Of a stretch of DNA of 64,000 nt, positions 32,872 through 41,262 are shown one piece after another (position 1 is the first letter of the stretch; each line of letters starts with the position of its first letter). This stretch comes from Verrucomicrobiota bacterium (GTDB taxonomy: Bacteria > Verrucomicrobiota > Verrucomicrobiia > Verrucomicrobiales > Verrucomicrobiaceae): assembly GCA_025360015.1 (NCBI GenBank), contig JANYCZ010000025.1, forward strand, positions 124,001 to 188,000. The letters run 5' to 3'. The notes beneath the pieces are model-generated. The model did not search any database and was not told the DNA's origin. It saw nothing but the letters and a program-made list of their open reading frames with translations. A program made the translations under genes and the position numbers.

Positions 32872-33775
32872 TTAGCCAATGAGGCTGTCGAGATAGTTCT
32901 TTGCGCGTACGATTTCCGCCGTTGTTTCTGCGGCGGTGGGCAGGATGGGAAAGCCGCGCGGTGTGGGGTGCATGAAGATTTCGGTGGGGCCCGTGAAGTG
33001 GATGGCTTTCAGGGCTTGCAGCAGGGGTTTCCAGTCGAGCTTGCCGCGTCCGGGCATCTGCTGGAGTTCTTCCTCTTTTGGCATGGCCTTGGAGCAGCTC
33101 ATGCCGTACTCCCAGGCATAGAAGAGTGTCATCTTTTGGTCGATGTGCTTGATGAGATCGGCCTGCAGGGTGGAGTCCTGCGGGAGGTGATAGGGTGCGA
33201 GAGCGATGCCGATGCCGGGGGTGTTGCGGATGCCATCGGCTAGCCAGCGCAGGGAGTCTGGGGTATCGATGAGGTTGTTGATGTGATTTTCGATGGCGAT
33301 GGTCACGCCGTTTTTCGGCGGCGAGCGCGGCATGCGGCTTCATCTTTTCCACGAAGGATTTCACGTTCAGCTTGAGCTGTTCCGGTGAGACCTTCCAGTC
33401 CCCTGCCCCACCGGTGACGATGAAGGTGCCGCCGAGTTTTTTCACGATCGGGATTTCTTCCGTGAGCTTGAAGGGGCCGAGATCGTAGCGGGTGGTGCCG
33501 CCAAAGGTGAGGCCTTGCTCCTTGAGCATGGCTGCGAATTTGTCGTGGCTGATGGTGTCCATTTCCTCGCGCTGGGTGCCGTGCTTTTTGGGCCAGAGTT
33601 CGATGGCCGTGGCACCGGTCTTCTTCACTTCGGGCAGGATCTCGGCCAGCGGGAGATTTCCATACATGGCGGAGGCGAGCATGTAATTCAGCTTCCACGG
33701 CGGCGGCTCTGCTGCGAAGGCGGGGGCCGCGGCGAAGCTGGATAATGATTGCAGGAAGCGGCGACGGTTGGTCAT
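32872..33775 (-). pseudogene. TIM-barrel sugar isomerase/epimerase-like gene with a frameshift
   Basis: The N-terminal part (from 33775) has a twin-arginine-type leader (NRRRFLQSLSSFAAAPAFA) and the start of an AP-endonuclease-2/xylose-isomerase-like barrel (AIELWPKKHG, GGTFIVTGGAGDW). The C-terminal part (NGVTIAIENHINNLI ... FTGPTEIFMHPTPRGF) continues in another frame down to 32872. The join is at five T on the plus strand (33311-33315): deleting one base gives AALAAENGVTIAIENH, the expected family sequence. So the gene carries a one-base insertion in a homopolymer, a true mutation or a sequencing error. If repaired it would code for about 300 residues. Neighbours do not fix its substrate. 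Confidence 0.85.
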
Positions 33776-34082
33776 GGGGGAGTAAACGCTGGCGCTGCGC
33801 TTACTTCATTCAGACTTTGATTTGGGTTCTTCAGGTTTTGCGGCGGTGGGCGTGCGGAGGGAACAAGAGGTCATGATGCTGTAATCGCTGGGTGGCGCGT
33901 CCGGAACCTGCTGAAGCAGGTACTACAATACGTACGCTGCAGACTGCGGTGCTGGTGGTCCGTGCAATGCGCTGAGGAAGGCACGGCGAGTGTCCTGATT
34001 GTGCAGGACTCGATCCATGGCCAAGGAGCCAAGAGTGTATCCTTGGTTCCTGACTGTTTCTTGACCCCACTTTGACTTCCCC
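33776..34082. other. Gap with a dispersed repeat and a leader-peptide remnant
   Basis: No complete gene. Contains the palindromic repeat 33905-33935 (relative of 31239-31269) and next to it a short minus-strand frame (34018-33923) starting MDRVLHNQDTRRAFLSAL, which looks like the twin-arginine leader of a DUF1501-type protein cut off by the repeat. Confidence 0.5.
33905..33935. repeat. Dispersed palindromic repeat, intergenic copy
   Basis: 31-nt relative of 31239-31269 with stem CCTGCT/AGCAGG and the same tail TACTACA-TACGTAC. The paired changes relative to the other copy keep the stem. Confidence 0.75.
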
Positions 34083-35348
34083 TTACTTATCCTGCACGCG
34101 CTCAAGCTGCGCCCCGAGGGCGGCGAGTTTGTCGTCGAGATGTTCGTAACCACGGTCGATGTGATAGAGGCGGTTGATCTCGGTTTTGCCTTCGGCCACG
34201 AGACCGGCGAGGACGAGGGCGGCGGAGGCGCGCAGATCGGAGGCCATGACGGGGGCGCCTTTCATGACGCTGCCGCCACGGATGCGGGCGGTGGCGCCTT
34301 GCAGGTCGATGTTGGCGCCCATGCGTTTCATTTCGGCGCAGTGCATGAAGCGCTGCGGGAAGATGGTTTCGGTGATGGTGCTGGTGTCATTGATGACACA
34401 GGCGAGGGCGCACATCTGCGCCTGCATGTCGGTGGGAAAGCCGGGGTAGCAGAGCGTGGTGAGGTCGAAGCCTTTGGCGTTCGGGTTGGGCCGCACGGTG
34501 ATGCTGTCCTTGGTGATGTCGATGGGGAAGCCGCATTTGATGAGCGCATCCGTGACGGTCTTCATGTGCTCGGGCATGACGCGCTTCAGCGTGACGCCAT
34601 CGCCAAGCATGGCACCGGCGACGAGGAAGGTGCCGGCCTCGATGCGGTCTGGGATGACGGTGTGCTCTGCGCCGTGCAGCTCCTTCACGCCTTCGATGGT
34701 GATGCGGTTGGTGCCTGCGCCTTCGATCTTCGCGCCCATCTTGATGAGGAAGTTCGCGAGGTCTTCGACTTCAGGCTCAGCGGCAGCACCTTCGATGGTG
34801 GTGATGCCTTTGGCGAGCACGGCGGCCATCATGACATTGTCCGTGCCGAGCACGGTGGAGCCGTGCTTGCCCATGAGATTCATCGGGCCGCCTTTGAAGC
34901 CTTTTTTGGCGTTCACAAAGATGTCGCCGCCTTCCACGAGGATCTGTGCGCCGAGGGCTTCGAGGCCTTTGAGGTGAAGATCCACCGGGCGATCTCCGAT
35001 GACGCAGCCGCCTGGGAGAGAAACGGTGCACTCCTTCAAGCGGCCCGTGAGGGGGCCGAGCACGCAGATGGAGGCGCGCATTTTGCGGACGAGTTCATAG
35101 GGAGCGACGGATTTGATCTTCTCCGCCTTCACCACGACGACGCCGCTGGCGCGCTCGACCTCGGCACCGAGCTCGCCGAGGATGCGGACCATGTAGTTCG
35201 TATCGCTGAGATCCGGCACGCGGCGGATGGTGCAGGTGTCGCTGGTGAGCAGCGTGGCCGCGAGGATGGGCAGCGAGGAGTTCTTTGAGCCGCTGATGTT
35301 GATGCGGCCCTTAAGAGGTGCGCCGCCGTGAACGATGAGTTTTTCCAT
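34083..35348 (-). CDS. murA: UDP-N-acetylglucosamine 1-carboxyvinyltransferase
   Basis: A 421-residue enzyme of normal MurA length. It transfers enolpyruvate from PEP to UDP-GlcNAc, the first committed step of peptidoglycan precursor synthesis in the cytoplasm. Visible signatures: GAPLKGRINISGSKNSSLPI at the start with the PEP-binding Lys (KNSSLP), the active-site Cys loop LPGGCVIGDRPVDLH (the fosfomycin-target Cys is present), GTDNVMMAAVLA, and near the end ASDLRASAALVLAGL with Arg and DRGYEHLD. Start ATG 35348 is unambiguous. It is convergent with nothing and stands as a single gene, 138 bp from the divergent blaI-like gene. Confidence 0.97.
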   Translation of the reverse strand: MEKLIVHGGAPLKGRINISGSKNSSLPILAATLLTSDTCTIRRVPDLSDTNYMVRILGELGAEVERASGVVVVKAEKIKSVAPYELVRKMRASICVLGPLTGRLKECTVSLPGGCVIGDRPVDLHLKGLEALGAQILVEGGDIFVNAKKGFKGGPMNLMGKHGSTVLGTDNVMMAAVLAKGITTIEGAAAEPEVEDLANFLIKMGAKIEGAGTNRITIEGVKELHGAEHTVIPDRIEAGTFLVAGAMLGDGVTLKRVMPEHMKTVTDALIKCGFPIDITKDSITVRPNPNAKGFDLTTLCYPGFPTDMQAQMCALACVINDTSTITETIFPQRFMHCAEMKRMGANIDLQGATARIRGGSVMKGAPVMASDLRASAALVLAGLVAEGKTEINRLYHIDRGYEHLDDKLAALGAQLERVQDK

Positions 35349-35443
35349 GTGTGAATGCTTTGTGCTGCGGAAAGAGGCAGAGGCAAGCCATTCTTCGAAT
35401 TCCTCTCACTGGAAAGAAGGTTGAAAAAAGTTCTTGCCGCTTA

Positions 35444-35481
35444 GGATTACATGTGTAATCCATGGATCACGTTTGTAATCC
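35444..35481. promoter_or_regulatory. Tandem BlaI-type operators
   Basis: A perfect palindrome GGATTACA-TG-TGTAATCC (35444-35461) is followed 2 bp later by a weaker copy GGATCACG-TT-TGTAATCC (35464-35481). The core TACA-NN-TGTA is the known BlaI/MecI operator pattern. The sites end 5 bp before the repressor ATG and cover the likely -10 region of a promoter with TTGAAA or TTGCCG upstream, so they should give autoregulation of the blaI-M56 operon. Confidence 0.8.
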
Positions 35482-35486
35482 GACCC

Positions 35487-35891
35487 ATGGCGCGCCGCGC
35501 TCCAACACCTCCCGCTCCGAAGATTTCTGATGCCGAATGGACGGTCATGAATGTCTTCTGGCAGCGCGGCACCAGCACGCTGGCGGAGGTGGTGAAGGAT
35601 CTGGAAGGCCGGTTGCTCTGGAAGCCGCGCACGGTGCAAAGCCTCATCCGCCGCCTAACTGACAAAGGGGCGCTGGCGGTGGAGGCAGTGGGCCGGGAGT
35701 TTCGCTACTCACCTGCTGTGGCCCAGGACCAATGCCAGCATGAGGAGAGCCGGAGTTTCCTGGATCGCGTCTTCAATGGCCGCCTCACGCCGTTTGTGGC
35801 TGGACTCATGGATCGTGAAGATGTCTCGCAAGATGACCTCGCTGCGCTGCGTGAAGTGCTGAACCAGGCCGAGAAGAAACTTAAAAAGTAG
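35487..35891 (+). CDS. BlaI/MecI family transcriptional repressor
   Basis: Start at ATG 35487 (MARRAPTPPAPKISDAEW); an in-frame ATG at 35451 lies inside the operator and is discounted. The 134-residue product has the winged helix of the family (ISDAEWTVMNVFWQRGTST shortened to key words; LLWKPRTVQSLIRRLTDKGAL) and a C-terminal dimerisation helix pair (FLDRVFNGRLTPFVAGLM). In the known system a BlaR1-type membrane protease responds to cell-wall stress or beta-lactam and triggers cleavage of this repressor. The partner gene starts 7 bp downstream. Two operators lie immediately upstream. Confidence 0.93.
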   Translation: MARRAPTPPAPKISDAEWTVMNVFWQRGTSTLAEVVKDLEGRLLWKPRTVQSLIRRLTDKGALAVEAVGREFRYSPAVAQDQCQHEESRSFLDRVFNGRLTPFVAGLMDREDVSQDDLAALREVLNQAEKKLKK

Positions 35892-35898
35892 TCCACCT

Positions 35899-37482
35899 AT
35901 GAATGCCGATGCCCTTCTCCACTGGCTGCTGCGCACCTCGCTTGAGGCGAGTCTCTTGATTCTCGCGGTGCTCGGACTGCGGCTCGTGCTTGGTGCGCGT
36001 TTGAGTCCTGCGTGGCGTATCGTCCTGTGGCTGCTGGTGGGGACGAAGCTGATGCTGCCGGCTTTCATTCCGGCGGGGTTTGGTCTTGGTGCGTGGTTTC
36101 AGCAGGCTGAGGGGGCGCGTATGAGCGATGTATCGGCAGGGCAGGTTGTTGCGGCAGTGGATGCTGTGAGGATGGCTGATGCAGCGCGCGCGCAGATGGT
36201 TGTGAAATCCATCGGTGGTGAGTCTGAAACTGCGGGAATGATTTCTGGATACACTCTGGCGCTGGGAGTGTGGGTGCTGGGAGCACTGTGGGTCTTTGCG
36301 GATGCGTTGTATCGGCAGCGGCGTTTTAACCTTGAACTGCGTCAGCGCCCGCTTGCTACGGCTGCGCTACCGCGCGCGCTGGTGGCGAGTCTTTGCCAGA
36401 AGGCGGGCCTTCGTAAGCATGTACGCATCATTCTCATGCCTGCAGGCACCACTCCGGCGGTCGTCGGCATCGCTCGGCCGAGCATCCTGCTGCCGGAAGA
36501 TTGGGAGACGCGCTTCGATGAACGCAGCCTGCGCCATGTGCTGCTGCACGAGCTTTTGCATGTGAAGCAGCATGATTTGATGTGGAACTGGGCGGCCACG
36601 GTGGTGCAGGCGCTGCATTGGTTTAATCCGCTGGTGTGGTTCGTGGTGTCGCGCTTTCAGGCGGATCGTGAACTGCGCTGTGATGCGGGGGCGCTGGCGC
36701 TGCTCTCGCCCACGGAGCGGCTTGATTACGGACACACGCTGCTGCGCATTCAGGAGACCTTTTTCGCACCACCGGCCATGGCAGGGTTGGCTCCATGTGT
36801 GCGCAACCACCCTACCCTGCGCCAACGCATTCACATGATCGCCCATCCCACCACCCGCCAGCCCGTGCTGCAACTGCTGCTCGTCCTTACGCTCAGCGCG
36901 CTTGTTTGTTACTCCTTCACCACCGCGCGTGCGGCGGAAAAAGAGGTGCCTGTGAAAGAGCGCAGTCGTGAAGATGCTCGCACGCCCGAAGCTGAGAAGC
37001 CAAAAACCGGCGTTGGTGAAGAGGGCGGCAACGCAACGAAGAAACCCGGCATGCGTGACGGTGACGGCGGAGCGAAGAAACCCGGCATGCGTGATGGTGA
37101 CGGCATAGCGAAAAAGCCCGGCATGCGTGATAGTGACGGCATAGCGAAAAAGCCCGGCACAGGCGATGCAGAAAAGCCACGCACGGGAGAGCGCGATGGC
37201 GAAGGCGGCAAGAAGACCGGTGCACGCGACGGCAAGAAGGCGGCTACCTTTGGCGAAACGATTACTCTCAAGGTCATCAAAAACGGCGAGGCGGTGATGG
37301 TGGGCGACAAGGAAGTCGCCATGGGAGGTCTTCGTGGACATCTCAGCAGCTTCCTTCCCGATCATGCCGGTGCCAGAATCGTCGTCACAGGAGATGAGAA
37401 CGTGCCGCTTGGCGCTCTTCACAATACCGTCGATGCTGTGCGCGACAACGGTAACAAGAATGTGAGGATCAAGTCGGAGTAA
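35899..37482 (+). CDS. BlaR1-like M56 membrane protease fused to an ExbD-like domain
   Basis: A 527-residue protein. Residues ~1-345 are the M56 peptidase module: N-terminal membrane helices (LLILAVLGLRLVLG, IVLWLLVGTKLMLPAF), another near residue 115, zinc site HELLHVKQHD at about 217-226 and the third-ligand region FQADRELRCDAGAL, then a helix LQLLLVLTLSALVCYSF. After it, in place of a penicillin-binding sensor, there are three to four 12-residue repeats (KKPGMRDGDG-type, about 381-420) and a C-terminal ~75-residue domain (ITLKVIKNGEAVMVGDKEV ... VVTGDENVPLGALHNTVDAV) that resembles the periplasmic ExbD/TolR fold. It should be the partner that inactivates the BlaI repressor. The signal it senses is unknown. 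Confidence 0.85.
   Translation: MNADALLHWLLRTSLEASLLILAVLGLRLVLGARLSPAWRIVLWLLVGTKLMLPAFIPAGFGLGAWFQQAEGARMSDVSAGQVVAAVDAVRMADAARAQMVVKSIGGESETAGMISGYTLALGVWVLGALWVFADALYRQRRFNLELRQRPLATAALPRALVASLCQKAGLRKHVRIILMPAGTTPAVVGIARPSILLPEDWETRFDERSLRHVLLHELLHVKQHDLMWNWAATVVQALHWFNPLVWFVVSRFQADRELRCDAGALALLSPTERLDYGHTLLRIQETFFAPPAMAGLAPCVRNHPTLRQRIHMIAHPTTRQPVLQLLLVLTLSALVCYSFTTARAAEKEVPVKERSREDARTPEAEKPKTGVGEEGGNATKKPGMRDGDGGAKKPGMRDGDGIAKKPGMRDSDGIAKKPGTGDAEKPRTGERDGEGGKKTGARDGKKAATFGETITLKVIKNGEAVMVGDKEVAMGGLRGHLSSFLPDHAGARIVVTGDENVPLGALHNTVDAVRDNGNKNVRIKSE
37039..37161 (+). repeat. In-frame 36-bp tandem repeat
   Basis: Three full units (37039-37074, 37075-37110, 37111-37146) and a partial fourth, each coding for 12 residues of the KKPGMRDGDGxA type in the linker of the M56 protein. 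Units differ by a few bases. Confidence 0.9.
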
Positions 37483-37540
37483 GGGGATGGAGTACTCTGA
37501 GAGCAGCGTGCAGGTAACAATGACAGATGAATAAGTCCCA

Positions 37541-39115
37541 ATGATTAAATCACATTCCAACCACCGCTCGGTGCCGAGTTCGTCATTCGGCCTTCGTTAT
37601 TCACTCGTCATTTTGATTTCGTCGGTGGCCATTCCGACGCTCATACCAGCCGCCACTCCTCACGACGTCATCGCAGCGGTTGCCAAGGCCGTTTCCTTTT
37701 ATCATGCCAAGGCGGCGGCGCATGGGGGTTATGTGTATCGATACAGCGCTGACTTTGCGCTGCGTGAGGCGGAAGGTATTCCTGGTCCGGACACGATCTG
37801 GATTCAGCCGCCGGGAACTCCGGCGGTGGGGATGGCGATGCTGGAGGCGTATGAGGCGACGAAGGATGAGAAGTGTCTCGCGGCAGCCGTGGCGGCGGCG
37901 CATGCGGTGTCGCGCACGCAACTGGCTTCAGGAGGCTGGGACTACTCGGGACATTTTGATGCGAAGAACCGTGCGGCGCAGCTTTATCGGCGTGATGCGG
38001 ATGGAAAGCTCATTGAGCGCAAAAAGGTGCCGGAGGGTGAAGGCGGGTGGCAGGTGTGGAAGAGGCATCAAAACAAGAACAACTACTCCACGTTTGATGA
38101 CGATGTCTCGCAGGCGGCGACGCGGCTGCTGGTGCGGGTGGATCATGCGCTGGGAGGCAAGGATGCTGAGGTCAAAGAGGCTGCGGATTTTGCGCTGAAC
38201 GCGATCATGGCCACTCAGTATCCGGCGGGTGGGTGGAGCGCGAACTGGGACACGTGGCCGAGTGCGCCGCCACCGGTGAAGATGTATCCGATCAAGCCGG
38301 GGAGTTATCCAAGCGACTGGCCGCGCACGTGGCCGAAGGATTTCACGGGCTGCTATGTGCTCAATGACAACACGCATGCCACACTGATGGCCACGCTTCT
38401 TCTCGCATGGCAGCTGCGCGGGGATGCTAAATACCTTGATGCTGCGAAGCGTGGTGGGGACTTTCTGATCACCGCGCAGATGCCCGACCCGCAGCCAGCG
38501 TGGGCGCAGCAGTATGACGCTGAGATGCACCCGTCGTGGAGCCGCGCCTTTGAACCGAGCGCGATTTGTCGGCGCGAAAGTCAGTCGGCTATGTGGGCAC
38601 TGCTCAAGCTGGCTGCGGCCACGGGTGATCAAAGGTATCTCGCGCCCTTGCCGCGTGCGATTGCCTACCTGCGGAAGTCGTTTCTGCCGAATGGTCAAAT
38701 CGCACGTTACTATGAACTGCGAACGAACAAGCCGCTCTACTTTGAACGCGGCGAAGGAGGCAAGGGGTTTGTGCTGACTTATTCCGACAAAAAAGCCTCG
38801 TCCAGCTATGGCTGGAAATGGGATAGTGAACTCGATGTGATTGAGGGTTTCCGTCAGAAGATCGAGCGCGGCGAAACCGTTGTATTTCCACGCGTTGAGA
38901 AAGAGCGCTGGTCTTCGCCTCCGACTGAAGCAGACATTGCAACGATCTTGAAGGAGCAGGGGCCGGATGGGTCCTGGGCCGCGACCGATGAGGAGCGGGG
39001 ATGGATGAGGGATGCGAGCGGCAAGAAGACGAAACCTGCCGGGGGTGTGATTTACAGCCTCGACTTTGTGCAGAATGTGAAGGCGCTGAGTACATGGCTT
39101 AAGTCGAAGAAGTAG
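37541..39115 (+). CDS. Secreted pectate lyase, PL10-like
   Basis: A 524-residue protein with a signal peptide (YSLVILISSVAIPTLIPAA). The (alpha/alpha) toroid repeats and the segments QNKNNYSTFDDDVSQAATRL, TQYPAGGWSANW, LNDNTHATLMATLLLAWQL, DPQPAWAQQYDAEMHPSWSR and AFEPSAICRRESQSA match the PL10 pectate lyase family as remembered; the catalytic Asp region and Arg of PL10 probably lie in these blocks. The C-terminal ~110 residues (WDSELDVIEGFRQKI, DGSWAATDEERGWM) extend it. It would cleave polygalacturonan outside the cytoplasm by beta-elimination. It is separated by 58 bp from the M56 gene and is followed by DUF1549/DUF1553 and DUF1501 genes on the same strand. Confidence 0.78.
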   Translation: MIKSHSNHRSVPSSSFGLRYSLVILISSVAIPTLIPAATPHDVIAAVAKAVSFYHAKAAAHGGYVYRYSADFALREAEGIPGPDTIWIQPPGTPAVGMAMLEAYEATKDEKCLAAAVAAAHAVSRTQLASGGWDYSGHFDAKNRAAQLYRRDADGKLIERKKVPEGEGGWQVWKRHQNKNNYSTFDDDVSQAATRLLVRVDHALGGKDAEVKEAADFALNAIMATQYPAGGWSANWDTWPSAPPPVKMYPIKPGSYPSDWPRTWPKDFTGCYVLNDNTHATLMATLLLAWQLRGDAKYLDAAKRGGDFLITAQMPDPQPAWAQQYDAEMHPSWSRAFEPSAICRRESQSAMWALLKLAAATGDQRYLAPLPRAIAYLRKSFLPNGQIARYYELRTNKPLYFERGEGGKGFVLTYSDKKASSSYGWKWDSELDVIEGFRQKIERGETVVFPRVEKERWSSPPTEADIATILKEQGPDGSWAATDEERGWMRDASGKKTKPAGGVIYSLDFVQNVKALSTWLKSKK

Positions 39116-39220
39116 CACCCTTTTTTTGAACCACTTACTGACACTGACTTTCACTGATGTTCCAAGCCATGAAGAATTTCTTTATTAGTGCCAGCCAGTG
39201 GTTTTAAAACTCCGGCCATG

Positions 39221-41194
39221 AGGACAATGCAATCAATGCACCCAGCTCCGAAGACTTCGATGTCGGGCCGTCGCCCTCTGTTTAGCATTCTCATCGCTGC
39301 GGGGTGCCTGCTGATTCACTCGCTTCAGGGTGCAGAGAAATACGAGAACGCCACGCCGTGGTCTTATCAGCGCATTCTGCGTCCGGTGGTGCCGGTGGTG
39401 AAGGATGCGGCGTGGCCGAAGGATGATATTGATCGCTTTATTCTTGCCCGGCTGGAGAAGGAGAATCTGCATCCGATTGGCGATGCGTCGCGTCTGACGC
39501 TGATTCGGCGGGCGTCGTTTGATCTGCGTGGACTGCCGCCGTCGCAGGAGGAAATCGATCGCTTTGTGCGTGACGCTGCGCCGGATGATGTGGCGTTTGC
39601 GAAGGTGGTGGATGTGTTTTTGCAAAGCGAGCGTTTTGGCGAACGGTGGGCGCGACACTGGCTGGATGTGGTGCGCTATGCGGACAGCGTGGGCCGCGTG
39701 TGGAATGCGCCGTTCCTGTATGCAGCGCGGTATCGCGACTGGGTGATCGACTCGCTCAATGCCGACAAACCCTACCATCGCTTTGTGGCGGAGCAGATTG
39801 CGGGCGACCTGCTCCCTGCAGCCACGGTACTGCAAAAACGCGACCAGATTGTCGGCACAGGCATGCTCGCGCTCGGCAGCATGAACCTGCAGGAAGGCAG
39901 CTACGAGCAGTTCGTGCTGGATCAGGTGGATGACCAGATCGATGTCGTGTCGCGCGCCTTCATGGGGCTTACTTTCAGTTGCGCGCGCTGCCATGATCAC
40001 AAGACAGAGCCGGTGAGCCAGAAGGACTACTATGCGCTGGCGGGCATCTTTTACAGCAGCCGCACGCTGAGTGGTACGCCGAACCGCAATGATGAGGCCC
40101 GAGGTGGCTATGTGAGCGCGGAGGCGCTGGTGGATCTGCCCACCGCGCTGGATGAGCCCGTGGGCCCGCCCACGAAGCTGCCAGCGGGCGTTCATTCGAT
40201 GGATGACATCCGAACGATGGGCAATCCCAAGGAAACCGTCCGCTACGACCACGATCCACATTTCTGCATGGGGGTGATCGAGGGCGAGATCAAGGACTGC
40301 GAACTCGCGGTGGGAGGTGATCCCTATGATCGCAAAGCTGCACCGGATCGCGGCAAGCTCGGCATGCCTGCCCTGCCCCCATTGCCGAAGATTCCAGCGA
40401 AGTCTTCGGGGCGGCTGGAGCTGGCATACTGGATGACGCAGCCTACGAATCCGCTGACTTCGCGAGTGGCGGTGAACCGCCTGTGGCAGCATCTTTTCGG
40501 TGAAGGCATCGTGCGGACTGTGGATGACTTTGGCACCACGGGCAGCGATCCCACGCATCCGGAGTTGCTTGATCATCTGGCAATTCGCTTTGTCGAGGGC
40601 GGGTGGTCGGTGAAGAAGATGATTCGTGTGCTGATGCTGAGCCGCACCTACCGCCTGGCGAGCACGGGCAATCCTGAACATCCTGATGCTGGGAACAAGC
40701 TGCGGTGGCGCATGAATCCGAAGCGGCTGGAGCTGGAGCCGCTGCGGGACACGCTGCTGCAGCTTGCTGGGAAGCTTACGTTTGATCGCCCCCCCGGCAT
40801 TCAGGTGGTGGGAACGGGTGGCAAGGGGCGGCATGGAGTGACGCGCGGATTGCTCAACGTTGAAGACCCATACCGGACGATTTATCTGCCAGTGGTGCGC
40901 GACAACATCCCTGATTTCTTCAGCACCTTTGATTTTCCTGGGCCTACACAGATCAAGGGGCAGAGGGATGTCACGACGGTGGCTCCGCAGGCTTTGTTCT
41001 TTATGAACAATGAGTTCGTGACGGAGATGGCTGGGGAAATTGCGGTTAAAGCCGGGAAGAATGTCAAAGCTGTGTATCGTCTCGTGCTGGGGCGAGAGCC
41101 GTCGAGTGAGGAGGCGCGTGATGCGGGTGAGCTGGATCTTCAGACACTGGTGCAGGCTCTTTTGGGTACCGCTGAGTTTCGATATGTGTTTTGA
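39221..41194 (+). CDS. DUF1549/DUF1553 (PSCyt2/PSD1) protein
   Basis: Start set at ATG 39221, one of several in-frame starts (GTG 39188, ATG 39236). The ~657-residue exported protein (signal SILIAAGCLLIHSLQGAE) has DUF1549 at about 60-265: IDRFILARLEKENLHP, RRASFDLRGLPPS, FGERWARHWLDVVRYADS, and the heme-type motif CARCHDHK. DUF1553 follows at about 385-640: RLELAYWMTQPTNPLTSRVA, NRLWQHLFGEGIVRTVDDFG, LSRTYRLAS, and the end FFMNNEFVTEMA. Unlike the gene at the left end of the window it has no inserted jelly-roll domain. A small exported protein and a DUF1501 gene follow. This trio is the classical secreted unit of the phylum; its reaction is not known. Confidence 0.92.
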   Translation, partial: RTMQSMHPAPKTSMSGRRPLFSILIAAGCLLIHSLQGAEKYENATPWSYQRILRPVVPVVKDAAWPKDDIDRFILARLEKENLHPIGDASRLTLIRRASFDLRGLPPSQEEIDRFVRDAAPDDVAFAKVVDVFLQSERFGERWARHWLDVVRYADSVGRVWNAPFLYAARYRDWVIDSLNADKPYHRFVAEQIAGDLLPAATVLQKRDQIVGTGMLALGSMNLQEGSYEQFVLDQVDDQIDVVSRAFMGLTFSCARCHDHKTEPVSQKDYYALAGIFYSSRTLSGTPNRNDEARGGYVSAEALVDLPTALDEPVGPPTKLPAGVHSMDDIRTMGNPKETVRYDHDPHFCMGVIEGEIKDCELAVGGDPYDRKAAPDRGKLGMPALPPLPKIPAKSSGRLELAYWMTQPTNPLTSRVAVNRLWQHLFGEGIVRTVDDFGTTGSDPTHPELLDHLAIRFVEGGWSVKKMIRVLMLSRTYRLASTGNPEHPDAGNKLRWRMNPKRLELEPLRDTLLQLAGKLTFDRPPGIQVVGTGGKGRHGVTRGLLNVEDPYRTIYLPVVRDNIPDFFSTFDFPGPTQIKGQRDVTTVAPQALFFMNNEFVTEMAGEIAVKAGKNVKAVYRLVLGREPSSEEARDAGELDLQTLVQALLGTAEFRYVF

Positions 41195-41262
41195 TTTTTA
41201 ACCCACGATTGAAAACAAATCAGGCACGACAACTATTCTAAATGTTCCAGAATCCATCATCC

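Noticed and set aside
32858-33333. C-terminal part of the 305-codon frame after the frameshift site
   Set aside because: After 33315 this frame is Arg/His/Pro-rich and not family-like; the true continuation is in the other frame ending at 32872.
34140-35288. 382-codon plus-strand frame opposite murA
   Set aside because: Acidic/His-rich shadow; murA on the minus strand is unambiguous.
37039-37161. Possible CRISPR-like repeats
   Set aside because: The 36-bp units are directly adjacent with no spacers and code for in-frame 12-residue repeats of the M56 linker.
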